Below are positions 8,451 through 15,530 of a DNA stretch of 64,000 nt, one piece after another (positions within the stretch are counted from its first letter, which is position 1; every line of letters begins with the position of its first letter). A model generated the notes under the pieces. It had not been told where the DNA came from and ran no database searches. It saw nothing but the letters and a program-made list of their open reading frames with translations. The translations under genes and the position numbers were made by a program. The DNA comes from UBA9655 sp963704475 (GTDB taxonomy: Bacteria > Pseudomonadota > Alphaproteobacteria > UBA9655), in NCBI GenBank assembly GCA_963704475.1, contig OY969900.1, positions 1 through 64,000 of the forward strand. Direction: 5' to 3'.

Positions 8451-9409
8451 ACCTCAGTTTTGGATAAGGGATAAAAATATGGTAGGCTAAGCCATTCTTA
8501 GAATTGGTAAAAAATAAGAAAGGAGCTTAGCCAATGAGATATAATATCACAGCATTATTTTTTTGCATCGATGAATTTTGCAAAGCCTATGAAGAATGGG
8601 AAAAGCATCGCCTTATTGATACGGGAAAAGAGCGCCATCGAGCCTGCGAAATGACCTTAAGTGAAATGTTAACGATTATGGTTATGTTTCACGTAAGCCC
8701 TTGTAAAGTATTTAAATATTTTTACACTGTTCATGTAGCTCATATCCATAAACAAGACTTTCCACACCTTGTCAGTTACAATCGATTTGTCCAGCTCATG
8801 CCACGCCTTTTTGTTCCCTTGAGTGTTTTGTTGAACAGCTTGTTTGGAAAGAAAACAGGAATTTATATTGCTGATCCCACATCTCTACCCGTGTGTCACA
8901 ACAAACGGATTAATCGTCATCGTGTCTTCCAAGGACTTGCAGCCCGAGGAAAAACAACGATGGGGTGGTTTTATGGGCTTAAACTGCACATGGTCATTAA
9001 TCATAAAGGGAGCATTATGGCTGTTAAAATAACTCCCGGTAATGTTGATGAACGAACTGTCTTGGATGAGATGACTCGAGACCTTATGGGAAGTATTTTT
9101 GCGGACAAAGGGTTTATTTCTCAGGAGCTTTTCAAAAAACTGTTTAGACGAGGCCTCAAAGTAATCACAGGGATAAGGAAAAACATGAAAAATTACCTTA
9201 TGCCATTGATCGAAAAATTTCTCTTAAGAAAACGGTTTCTCATTGAAACTGTCTTTGACATCTTGAAGGTGCATATGAATTTATCTCATACACGCCATAG
9301 ATCTCCTACGAATGCTTGCGTTAATATCCTTTCTTGCCTCGTTGCTTATCAATTGAGGCAAAACAAACCGGCCTTTAAATTTTCAAGCTCTCTTATCCAA
9401 AACTGAGGT
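8451..9409 (+). mobile_element. IS982-family element inserted in IS630
   Basis: Perfect 18-bp terminal inverted repeats (ACCTCAGTTTTGGATAAG at 8451-8468, reverse complement at 9392-9409) enclose one transposase gene. The target duplication is TACTTA at 8445-8450 and 9410-9415. The 959-bp length is typical. The intact ends and duplication point to a relatively recent insertion. Confidence 0.88.
8534..9406 (+). CDS. IS982-family transposase
   Basis: The protein has 290 residues and starts at an ATG preceded by AGAAAGGAG. It fills almost the entire element between the inverted repeats; the stop lies inside the right repeat. A DDE-type core is visible: IYIADPTSLPVC near residue 115, GSIFADKGFIS near 192, and the C-terminal helix FLIETVFDILKVHM carrying the Glu. 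The reading frame is intact, so the element may still be active. Confidence 0.85.
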   Translation: MRYNITALFFCIDEFCKAYEEWEKHRLIDTGKERHRACEMTLSEMLTIMVMFHVSPCKVFKYFYTVHVAHIHKQDFPHLVSYNRFVQLMPRLFVPLSVLLNSLFGKKTGIYIADPTSLPVCHNKRINRHRVFQGLAARGKTTMGWFYGLKLHMVINHKGSIMAVKITPGNVDERTVLDEMTRDLMGSIFADKGFISQELFKKLFRRGLKVITGIRKNMKNYLMPLIEKFLLRKRFLIETVFDILKVHMNLSHTRHRSPTNACVNILSCLVAYQLRQNKPAFKFSSSLIQN

Positions 9410-9782
9410 TACTTACCGACCTATAGCCCCAATCTTAATCCAATCGAACGCGTCTGGAAGGTTCTGAACGAATTCACACGTAATAACAGAGTCTTTACGA
9501 CTGTGAGCGAGTTTAAAACGGCCACTTTGACTTTTTTCAGGTCACGTGGCCTAAAATCTCAGCGTCCATGGTCGATCGTATCACGGATAACTTTCAGATC
9601 CTCAATAAGGCTTCTTGATGTCCGAGGGGTATAGCCATTCCTCTTAAAGAAAAGAAGACAAAGAAAAAACACAAACCGTCCTACTGCGGATCGATCTTTA
9701 AGGTACGTACGCTCTTCGTTTGTGATAGATTACTCATCATCAAACAATTTCTTCTCCCTCTAGCTAATCACAAGAGAAATAT

Positions 9783-9971
9783 AGACTTTTTTCACAGATA
9801 GGCTATTTCTTAAGGATCATCATGTTCCAAGGAAAGTCTATAGAAAATCTACGTTATGCCTTCAAAGATTCTGTAAACGAGTACCTCTCTTGGTGTTTTA
9901 AACACGGAAAGTCTCCAGAAACTCCTTCAAATGATAATTCAGATAGAAAAGCCGATCAGGATAGCGCTTAA
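9783..9971 (+). pseudogene. HicB-like antitoxin remnant
   Basis: A short open stretch reads LRIIMFQGKSIENLRYAFKD and then SVNEYLSWCFKHGKSPETPS. This matches the central HicB-fold signature (TFQGxSVxELxxAFxDSVDDYLxxC, then xGxxPxxP). The N-terminal half and the C-terminal DNA-binding part are missing, and no HicA partner is visible. It lies beside the right end of the IS630 copy, so it is probably debris of a toxin-antitoxin locus. Nothing supported was seen in 9632-9782 or 9972-10075. Confidence 0.55.
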
Positions 9972-10075
9972 TCGCATTTTAAGAGTGCTGGAGATGCTAT
10001 TTTGATGTGGGATGATACCTTCTCCCCACTCACGGCGCATCCTAGGAGGTTTTGGAGTTTCTGAACACATGTCAT

Positions 10076-10711
10076 TCAATGTTTACCCCATTTTCCCCCG
10101 GCAGTTTTTTGTCGTGTTTCCCGTATAACTGCTGCTTGCGCGAGTTTTTTTTGGAATTTTGTTCGTGTAATATTTCTACTTCCGTTGATGGGTGGTGGTG
10201 ACCTTAACAACCATGGCGTACATGTACAATTTGCTCCAACTTGACACGTTTCGAGGCCAGGATTAAGAACATCAACGTCACAGTCTTGGCCAAATGAGCC
10301 AGATCCGGATCCTGATGAGCACCAGGCATTAGGGGAAATCACAACCTTTCCGTTTGAGCAACAGTAAGTTATTCCATTGTCTAGGTTGCAATAACCAGGT
10401 GGATGAGTAGGTGAGGCCGGCGGCGGAGTTTGCCCACTGGCTGTTAAACCAATGACGGTGCCTGCAATTGTCAATAAACACCCAATCATTTTCCAGACAC
10501 GTGGGTTCTTACTGATGCAGTCATTCAGTGCTGCTTGGCCTTGAGGATTCGGCGGATCTGGTTCATAACGCATATGAGTTGTGCCGTAGCTGTCTGGGTG
10601 TAAGTAATCCGGGATAAATGGTGCGCGGCACGGTGGTGGCGCCATATGGACAACGCAAAAGACAATCAACAACATATGTTTTTTAAATGTCCGGAGGAAT
10701 TTTTTCTGCAT
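10076..10711 (-). CDS. Cysteine- and proline-rich exported protein of unknown function
   Basis: This 211-residue protein belongs to no family I recognise. A short basic N-terminus and hydrophobic stretch (HMLLIVFCVVHMA) look like a signal peptide or anchor. A second hydrophobic segment (VWKMIGCLLTIAGTVIGLTA, about residues 75-95) may cross the membrane. Between about residues 110 and 170 is a dense cysteine region (YCNLDNG, TYCCSNG, AWCSS, QDCDV, ETCQV, NCTCTPW) with Gly/Ser linkers, then a basic tail. Eleven cysteines in total suggest a disulfide-stabilised exported domain. No convincing Shine-Dalgarno sequence precedes the ATG. It sits in the same accessory island as a secreted knottin-like peptide. 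Confidence 0.5.
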   Translation of the reverse strand: MQKKFLRTFKKHMLLIVFCVVHMAPPPCRAPFIPDYLHPDSYGTTHMRYEPDPPNPQGQAALNDCISKNPRVWKMIGCLLTIAGTVIGLTASGQTPPPASPTHPPGYCNLDNGITYCCSNGKVVISPNAWCSSGSGSGSFGQDCDVDVLNPGLETCQVGANCTCTPWLLRSPPPINGSRNITRTKFQKKLAQAAVIRETRQKTAGGKWGKH

Positions 10712-10791
10712 TTGGTTTTGTTTTTTTCTTTTTACAAGAAGTCATCTTAACCTGTACACCAAACATAAAGTCAAGTGCCTTTGTGCAAACC

Positions 10792-10936
10792 TGTCCGTAG
10801 CACATGATATGACCGAGTTAGTTAGCACTCCTTCGTTGATTATTGATTTTTTCATGGCTATCTCCTTGGGAAATAGTCCATCTTAATCGGTCAACTAACG
10901 TGCTAACTAACTCGGTCATATCATGTGCTACGGACA
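10792..10936. repeat. 37-bp perfect inverted repeat with 71-nt spacer
   Basis: The arms at 10792-10828 and 10900-10936 are exact reverse complements; each contains GACCGAGTTAGTTAGCAC or its complement. The spacer holds, on the minus strand, AAGGAGATAGCC then ATG and a 38-codon reading frame that runs through the left arm (MKKSIINEGVLTNSVIS...). No target duplication is obvious. It could be a MITE-like element or a very stable transcribed hairpin upstream of the SRPBCC gene. Confidence 0.7.
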
Positions 10937-10952
10937 TGGTATAAAAAAGGGC

Positions 10953-10980
10953 TTGACCATATAGTAAATTTATATATATT
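10953..10980 (+). promoter_or_regulatory. Predicted sigma-70-type promoter for SRPBCC-MarR genes
   Basis: TTGACC (10953-10958) and TATATT (10975-10980) are separated by 16 bases, about 30 nt before the SRPBCC start codon. The match is good and in the right place, just after the 37-bp inverted repeat. Confidence 0.5.
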
Positions 10981-11009
10981 ATTCATACTTACTATTGAGG
11001 AGAAAGAGT

Positions 11010-11426
11010 ATGTGGACAAGAACCTATAGCAAGACTTTCAAAAATGTGGACAAAAAGACGATTTGGAAACTTTGGACAGATGTTAATAACTGGCCAAAAT
11101 GGCATGGAGATTTGGACTATTGCATACTGGAAGGTGCTTTTGTTGTCGGCAATCATTTTATGTTAAAACCGAAGGGTGTTAAGCCTGTCAAAATCATGCT
11201 CACAGAAATTGAGAAAGGGCGGAAATTTACAGACTGCACCTCGTTTTTTGGCGCAAAGATGGTTGACACACATGAGCTAGCGGAAACGCCTGAGGGGGTG
11301 CGTCTTACTAATACTCTGACAGTGACTGGTCCTCTCAAGTTCTTATGGGTTAAGCTCGTGGCTCAAAATGTTGCTAAGAGCGTTCCTGGAGAAATGGAGG
11401 CGCTGGTTGAGCTTGCAAGATCCTAA
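11010..11426 (+). CDS. SRPBCC (START/polyketide-cyclase fold) family protein
   Basis: The protein has 138 residues from the ATG at 11010, chosen because GAGGAG lies 8 nt upstream; the open frame extends slightly further back. The START-like fold signature is visible: an N-terminal strand TRTYSKTF, the DVNNWPKWHGDLDY helix-loop (W-x-x-W-H), then alternating strands and a long C-terminal amphipathic helix (LVAQNVAKSVPGEMEALVELA). Such proteins bind small hydrophobic ligands. The end overlaps the MarR gene by 20 nt, so the two are co-expressed; the protein may handle a ligand that the regulator senses. Confidence 0.75.
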   Translation: MWTRTYSKTFKNVDKKTIWKLWTDVNNWPKWHGDLDYCILEGAFVVGNHFMLKPKGVKPVKIMLTEIEKGRKFTDCTSFFGAKMVDTHELAETPEGVRLTNTLTVTGPLKFLWVKLVAQNVAKSVPGEMEALVELARS

Positions 11427-11907
11427 GAAATCTACCTTTGGTTTTGAGGCCCCCGACGATAGCCCTGGGCTTTTGCTCTGGCAAACAACTGTTACATGGC
11501 AGAGGTTGATTAAGAAAGCCCTTGATGCGTATGACATCTCTCACCCTCAATTCGTCATTATGGCCATCCTGTTGTGGTTTGAGGAGCATCATGAAAGGCC
11601 AACGCAAATCGCCATCGCGCACCTTTCAAAACTTGATAAAATGACGGTCTCTCAATCTCTGAAAAAGCTTGTGTCTCAAGAACTTGTTTATCGCGTTGAA
11701 CATGCAACCGATACGCGTGCAAAAAGTGTGTTTCTGACCGATAAGGGGAAAACGAAGGTACGTAAGTTAGTCCCCCTCGTTGAGAAAATCGATGCGGAAT
11801 TTTTCGGCAAAGTGGGGAAAGAAGACCAAAGCTCTTTGGTAAAGATTTTGAGGAGATTGGCGGAGGGTACTCATGCGCTGCGCCCCAAAAACTGGATAGG
11901 TGAGTAA
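11407..11907 (+). CDS. MarR-family transcriptional regulator
   Basis: I prefer the TTG at 11407 (LSLQDPKKSTFGFE): a GGAGG lies 6 nt before it, and an upstream ATG at 11368 is buried in the SRPBCC gene. This gives 166 residues. The winged helix-turn-helix is clear: PTQIAIAHLSKLDKMTVSQSLKKLVSQELVYR, then the wing DTRAKSVFLTDKG. The first helix reads GLLLWQTTVTWQRLIKKALDAYDISHPQFVIM. It probably represses its own operon (with the SRPBCC gene) in response to a small molecule. Confidence 0.88.
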   Translation: MSLQDPKKSTFGFEAPDDSPGLLLWQTTVTWQRLIKKALDAYDISHPQFVIMAILLWFEEHHERPTQIAIAHLSKLDKMTVSQSLKKLVSQELVYRVEHATDTRAKSVFLTDKGKTKVRKLVPLVEKIDAEFFGKVGKEDQSSLVKILRRLAEGTHALRPKNWIGE

Positions 11908-11915
11908 GCTCTAAA

Positions 11916-11995
11916 AAGGGCTCTGATGGTATGGCCTGAGCCCCTTTAACAAGCGTCAAAAATGAGGCAAGATAAAGGACTCAGACCATACCATC
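11916..11995 (+). terminator. Nested stem-loops after the MarR gene
   Basis: Just after the MarR stop, GGGCTC pairs with GAGCCC followed by CTTT, a modest terminator. A wider repeat also pairs GATGGTATGG-C-CTGAG (11925-11940) with CTCAG-A-CCATACCATC (11980-11995). The two folds are mutually exclusive. The wider arms could instead be a remnant of a mobile palindrome. Confidence 0.45.
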
Positions 11996-12144
11996 ACAAC
12001 CTATGTTGAGAGGGAAGAGGAAATCTTGTCTCCTATTAACTCAATCTTAACCACAGTATGCTATCGTTATTTTAAAATGACCATGTTAACTGCCACAAAG
12101 GGATGCGTTGGTGAAGTAAGCTGCCCCCATTGTCAAGAACACTA

Positions 12145-12280
12145 ATACCATTTCGCATTCAATAGGTTGATATTCTGGATTGCTTCGCTTCGCTCGCAAT
12201 GACGGAAATTGGCGTCATTGCGAGGAGCCGAAGGCGACGAAGCAACCCAGTTTTGTCTGCCACTTGATTGATAAGTGATA
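12145..12280. repeat. Dispersed palindromic repeat, copy 1 (about 136 bp)
   Basis: Nearly identical to 61711-61847 in inverted orientation. It contains the inner palindrome GCAATGACG...CGTCATTGC and has MITE-like ends (ATACCAtTT / AAGTGaTAT). It lies in the 506-nt gene-free stretch 11908-12413. The rest of that stretch holds the stem-loops above and the peptide leader at 12346-12413. Confidence 0.85.
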
Positions 12281-12345
12281 TAAGCCGCTTTTTTTGAGGA
12301 GAGATTCGTCATTTATGGTGAATTTCTTCGCAATCTGTTGACACG

Positions 12346-12413
12346 GAATTTAACCCGCCCCGTCATCCCTGAACCTGATTGGGCATTTATCAACTTAATA
12401 AAGGAATATCAAA
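12346..12413 (+). promoter_or_regulatory. Conserved 5' leader shared by two Cys-rich peptide genes, copy 1
   Basis: About 65 nt (TTTAACCCGCCCCGTCAT... to TAAAGGAATATCAAA) before the knottin-like gene recur almost unchanged before the gene at 34173, where the copy is split by an IS1595. The Shine-Dalgarno sequence is AAAGGA, 8 nt before the ATG. TTGACA at about 12339 could be a -35 box, but no good -10 is seen. Conservation of non-coding sequence implies shared regulation or duplication of the whole cassette. Confidence 0.6.
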
Positions 12414-12632
12414 ATGGAAAAAACAAAATTTCTGCGGAAAGCGATTGTAATTGGGTTGTTTGCTGTCTTGCCCGCGATACTAGCCACTAACGAAAATGCG
12501 TGGGGTTGTGGGTCCTATGGCGATGAGTGCAGAATAAATGGTAATGGCAAGGGGAAATGTTGCAGGGGGTACAAGTGCTACATTATGGAAAGCTACAGTG
12601 CGGGTGAGTGTGGTTTTCCTCCGAAAAAATAA
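12414..12632 (+). CDS. Secreted knottin-like (inhibitor cystine knot pattern) peptide
   Basis: The protein has 72 residues. The signal peptide is basic then hydrophobic (MEKTKFLRKAIVIGLFAVLP, ending near AILA). The mature part, about 45 residues, has six cysteines at 32, 39, 49, 50, 55 and 66, that is C-x6-C-x9-C-C-x4-C-x10-C. This is the loop layout of inhibitor cystine knot miniproteins such as animal toxins and plant protease inhibitors, and is rare in bacteria. The loop between Cys2 and Cys3 (RINGNGKGK) is basic and flexible. The function could be antimicrobial, host-directed or inhibitory; none is shown. Leader and first six residues match the Cys-rich gene at 34173. Confidence 0.72.
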   Translation: MEKTKFLRKAIVIGLFAVLPAILATNENAWGCGSYGDECRINGNGKGKCCRGYKCYIMESYSAGECGFPPKK

Positions 12633-12771
12633 ACAGCAAGTTCTACATTTACTCGGAAAAACAACTGTAAAAGGTAATGTCATCTTTGAATCTGGAGAAG
12701 GGGTAATTGAACAAGGCCCCGGAGCAAAGATCGAAGGAAAAATCACAGGCGCTACGGTTCACAAAAGGTAA
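12631..12771 (+). pseudogene. Possible gene remnant downstream of the knottin-like gene
   Basis: The other frame after the knottin stop reads LGKTTVKGNVIFESGEG then VIEQGPGAKIEGKITGA, a regular beta-strand pattern typical of the tail of a longer protein, and ends at 12771. It has no start or ribosome site of its own. I do not recognise the family. In 12772-13085 I see only the terminator palindrome. Confidence 0.3.
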
Positions 12772-12919
12772 GAGCTTGAGAATTCTGCATGGAAAGGGGT
12801 TGAACTTCACAACCAAAGCAAATTAATCCAAAATCTGGGAGAGCGTAGATGCGATTTGTTTTAATCACGGCCTCCCCAAGAGAGGCCTCCATCAACCGTA
12901 ATACATGAACTAAAGCTTT

Positions 12920-12949
12920 AAAAGAAGGGCAAGATCTTGCCCTTCTTTT
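12920..12949. terminator. Bidirectional terminator at the end of the ribosomal supercluster
   Basis: A perfect 30-bp palindrome AAAAGAAGGGCAAGA/TCTTGCCCTTCTTTT has an A-run on one side and a T-run on the other, so it can end transcription both ways. It lies 137 nt beyond the rplQ stop on the minus strand and also faces the knottin-side transcripts on the plus strand. Confidence 0.8.
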
Positions 12950-13085
12950 CTCTGTTCCTACCTATGTCTTGAGTGGCGAAAACAAAGATGATCTCATGAT
13001 ATCCCCTTTGCTAGAAAGAGATATCATACACAATATCGTAAATACTTAAATCAAAAATGCTCTAGAATTTAGTAATTAGAAATTT

Positions 13086-13514
13086 CTAATTACTAATCTC
13101 TCCTGAATCAGCCGCCTTCTGTGCAGTTGGGCCTGAGTCTTTTCCTTTTGCTGTGAGGTCACGGTCAAGAAGTTCAACAATCGCCATTGCTGCATTGTCT
13201 CCCGCACGGAAGCCAGCCTTAACAATACGCACATAACCTCCTGCCCTTGTTTTATACCGCTCAGCCAAAGGTCCCATAATCTTTGCGGCAATTTCTTTGT
13301 CCCCTATCAAGGCAATGGCTTGACGACGGCAAGAAAGGCCGCCTTTCTTGCCAAGGGTGATCATTCTTTCCACAATGGGGCGAAGATCTTTAGCCTTTGG
13401 TAACGTCGTCTTAATTTGCTCGTGTTTTAACAAAGACGCAGCCAAGCCCTTGAAAAGCGCTTTTCTTTCGCCTGAATGCCGATTGAGTTTACGGCCGTTA
13501 ATTCCATGACGCAT
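13086..13514 (-). CDS. rplQ: 50S ribosomal protein L17
   Basis: The protein has 142 residues and begins with the family start MRHGINGRKLNRHSGERKAL. It is an assembly protein of the 50S subunit near the peptide exit tunnel. It is the last gene of the alpha operon, 19 nt after rpoA. The core ends about residue 120; a hydrophilic tail (KGKDSGPTAQKAADSGEISN) extends it, as often in alphaproteobacteria. Confidence 0.97.
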   Translation of the reverse strand: MRHGINGRKLNRHSGERKALFKGLAASLLKHEQIKTTLPKAKDLRPIVERMITLGKKGGLSCRRQAIALIGDKEIAAKIMGPLAERYKTRAGGYVRIVKAGFRAGDNAAMAIVELLDRDLTAKGKDSGPTAQKAADSGEISN

Positions 13515-13533
13515 AGCTGAAAACTCCTATTTT

Positions 13534-14550
13534 TTAAAATGGCTCATCGAGCTTTTTTATTAATTCCTCAATATTTTCAGGCGGCCATCCCGGAATATCC
13601 ATTCCAAAGCCAAGTCCCATTTGGGAAAGCACTTCTTTAATTTCATTCAAAGATTTCCTGCCGAAATTTGGTGTCCGAAGCATTTCAGACTCTGTTTTTT
13701 GTACAAGGTCTCCAATATAGATAATGTTATCATTCTTGAGGCAATTTGCTGATCTTACAGAAAGTTCAAGCTCATCCACTTTGCGGAGGAGAGACCTGTT
13801 GAAAGAAAGCAAGGATTCCTCTTTTTCTACATAAGACTCTTTTGGTTCTTCAAAATTAATAAATTTCTGGAGTTGGTCTTGTAAAATACGTGCAGCCAAA
13901 GCAACAGCATCATCGGGACGAACGCTTCCATCCGTTTCAACCCGCAAGCTTAACTTATCATAGTTTGTCTGTTGCCCCACCCGTGTATTCTCAACTTTAT
14001 AAGAAACTTTACGTACGGGGCTATAAAGCGCATCGATCGGAATCAATCCAACTGGGGCATCAGCCTTTTTATTGCTTTCTGCAGGGACATACCCTTTCCC
14101 TGTATTGATTGTCAGTTCCATAGAAATCTTTGCTCCTTGTCCCAGAGCACAAATGTAATGGTCTTTATTCAGGATCTCAAGGTCAGAGGAGGTTTCAATC
14201 ATTTTCGCCGTCACATTACACGGTCCTTCAGCAGATAGCTTCACACGCACAGGACCATCTTTATGCAGTCTTGTCACGACGCCTTTAAGATTCAGAACTA
14301 TGTCTGTAATGTCTTCACTTACTCCAGAAAGGGTTGAAAATTCGTGTAAAACGCCTTCAATGTGCACAGAGGTGATTGCAGATCCTTGAAGAGAGGAAAG
14401 CAATACACGTCGCAAAGCGGTCCCTAAGGTTGTTCCAAACCCAGGCTCAAGAGGATCCGCAGTAACGATAGCTACATACTGGGAATCTTCACTATGATCT
14501 AAGTTCAATTTATAAGGTTTAATGAGGGCTTGCCAATTTTTCTGTATCAC
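13534..14550 (-). CDS. rpoA: RNA polymerase subunit alpha
   Basis: The protein has 338 residues. The N-terminal assembly domain contains EPGFGTTLGTALRRVLLSSLQGSAIT (about 32-57), the dimer and beta-binding motif. The C-terminal domain (about 250-330) has the helix-hairpin-helix stretch ELSVRSANCLKNDNIIYIGDLVQ and RTPNFGRKSLNEIKEVL, which contacts UP elements and activators. It sits between rpsK and rplQ as in most bacteria. Confidence 0.98.
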   Translation of the reverse strand: MIQKNWQALIKPYKLNLDHSEDSQYVAIVTADPLEPGFGTTLGTALRRVLLSSLQGSAITSVHIEGVLHEFSTLSGVSEDITDIVLNLKGVVTRLHKDGPVRVKLSAEGPCNVTAKMIETSSDLEILNKDHYICALGQGAKISMELTINTGKGYVPAESNKKADAPVGLIPIDALYSPVRKVSYKVENTRVGQQTNYDKLSLRVETDGSVRPDDAVALAARILQDQLQKFINFEEPKESYVEKEESLLSFNRSLLRKVDELELSVRSANCLKNDNIIYIGDLVQKTESEMLRTPNFGRKSLNEIKEVLSQMGLGFGMDIPGWPPENIEELIKKLDEPF

Positions 14551-14594
14551 GAGTTGAGCCTTTCAGTAGTCAATATTTTATTAATAACTTAAAT

Positions 14595-14987
14595 TTATAC
14601 ACGACGACGCTTTTTTGGCCGACATCCATTGTGTGGAATGGGTGTAACGTCCCGAATAGACGTTATCACAAACCCAGTAGCCTGCAGTGCTCGCAATGCT
14701 GATTCACGACCTGAACCAGGCCCCTTTACTTCAACCTCAAGAGATTTCATCCCATGCTCTTGAGCTTTTCGTCCCGCATCTTCTGCAGCCATCTGTGCCG
14801 CATAAGGCGTAGACTTGCGAGAGCCCTTAAATCCTTTTGTTCCAGAAGATGACCAGGAAATCGTATTACCTTGAGCATCTGTAATGGTAACAACCGTATT
14901 ATTAAACGTTGCATTGACATGTGCCACGCCAGAGATAATATTTTTTCTCTCTCTGCGACGAATCTTTTGTGCTGGTTTTTGCGCCAT
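14595..14987 (-). CDS. rpsK: 30S ribosomal protein S11
   Basis: The protein has 130 residues. The family core is complete: HVNATFNNTVVTITDAQGN and the RNA-binding C-terminus DVTPIPHNGCRPKKRRRV. It forms part of the platform of the small subunit with S6 and S18. It lies 15 nt after rpsM in the alpha operon. Confidence 0.98.
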   Translation of the reverse strand: MAQKPAQKIRRRERKNIISGVAHVNATFNNTVVTITDAQGNTISWSSSGTKGFKGSRKSTPYAAQMAAEDAGRKAQEHGMKSLEVEVKGPGSGRESALRALQATGFVITSIRDVTPIPHNGCRPKKRRRV

Positions 14988-15002
14988 CTAAACTTTTAAT
15001 CC

Positions 15003-15371
15003 TTACTTTTTCTTACCTGCAATTGCAACGGCTTTCCCTTTACGTGTGCGGGCATTTGTATGTGTTCGTTGCCCACGAACAGGAAGCCCCTTACGATGTC
15101 GAAGGCCTCGATAACACCCAAGGTCCATCAACCGCTTAATATTCATAGATACTTCTCGACGAAGATCGCCTTCTACTTTGTACTCATGGTCAATTGCTTC
15201 ACGGATTTTTAAAACTTCCTCATCCGTTAATTGATTAACACGCCGCTCAACAGGAATCCCAAGCTTTGCACAAATTTCCTGTGCTTTTGAGGGTCCAATC
15301 CCATAAATTGACTGTAGTCCAATTTCAACTCTTTTTTGCGTTGGTATATTTACGCCAGCTATACGAGCCAC
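15003..15371 (-). CDS. rpsM: 30S ribosomal protein S13
   Basis: The protein has 122 residues and begins MARIAGVNIP. The helix-hairpin-helix (SIYGIGPSKAQEIC) and basic C-terminal tail (GLRHRKGLPVRGQRTHTNARTRKGK) are present. It contacts the large subunit and P-site tRNA at the head of the 30S. No rpmJ precedes it; the 120 nt up to adk contain a dispersed repeat. Confidence 0.98.
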   Translation of the reverse strand: MARIAGVNIPTQKRVEIGLQSIYGIGPSKAQEICAKLGIPVERRVNQLTDEEVLKIREAIDHEYKVEGDLRREVSMNIKRLMDLGCYRGLRHRKGLPVRGQRTHTNARTRKGKAVAIAGKKK

Positions 15372-15460
15372 TTACGTCTCCTTCATCCTATTTTTATTGA
15401 GAGCTCTCATAATCCCTGTGCGGAGTATAGGTATCCTGAGTTATCTGTCAATCCCTCTGT

Positions 15461-15530
15461 TGTAATTCCGAACTCGTTTCGGGATCCCTTGTCAAGAAAT
15501 CCCTGAAACAAGTTCAGGATGACAACCGGG
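15461..15530. repeat. Dispersed repeat (LVSG/NLFQD family) at the end of adk
   Basis: The sequence GTAATTCCGAACTCGTTTCGG ... CCTGAAACAAGTTCAGGATGAC is an imperfect palindrome of the family seen at 22590-22680, 27017-27083, 52615-52745, 55975-56050 and 61879-61923. Here its left part supplies the last codons (CHPELVSGIS) and stop of adk. Confidence 0.75.

Larger units (their letters stand above)
7626..9617 (+). pseudogene. IS630-family transposase, disrupted by IS982 insertion and a frameshift
   Basis: The 5' part (7626-8450) has an N-terminal helix-turn-helix (WTQKQIAQALRIRYETVQDHL) and two catalytic aspartates of the DDE core (EFLDAVHP and HQILDNGPDN). Reading then stops inside the IS982 copy. 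Joining 8450 to 9416 restores LLHYLPTYSPNLNPIERVWK, which holds the third acidic residue (Glu). After a run of six T near 9533 the frame must shift by one base to give the typical ending (VTWPKISASMVDRITDNFQ). The gene is thus broken twice and is not expected to work. Confidence 0.82.
7537..9631 (+). mobile_element. IS630-family element, interrupted by IS982
   Basis: The ends are short inverted repeats TACCCCTCG (7537-7545) and CGAGGGGTA (9623-9631). Each is flanked by the TA dinucleotide (7535-7536, 9632-9633) that IS630/Tc1-type elements duplicate. Inside is a transposase gene split by an IS982 copy at 8451-9409. Without the insert and its target duplication the IS would be about 1.1 kb, a normal IS630 size. 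Confidence 0.8.

Noticed and set aside
12538..12771. A 77-residue plus-strand frame overlapping the knottin-like gene.
   Set aside because: Its first half is a shadow of the knottin gene without a ribosome site. Only the part after 12631 may be a gene remnant.
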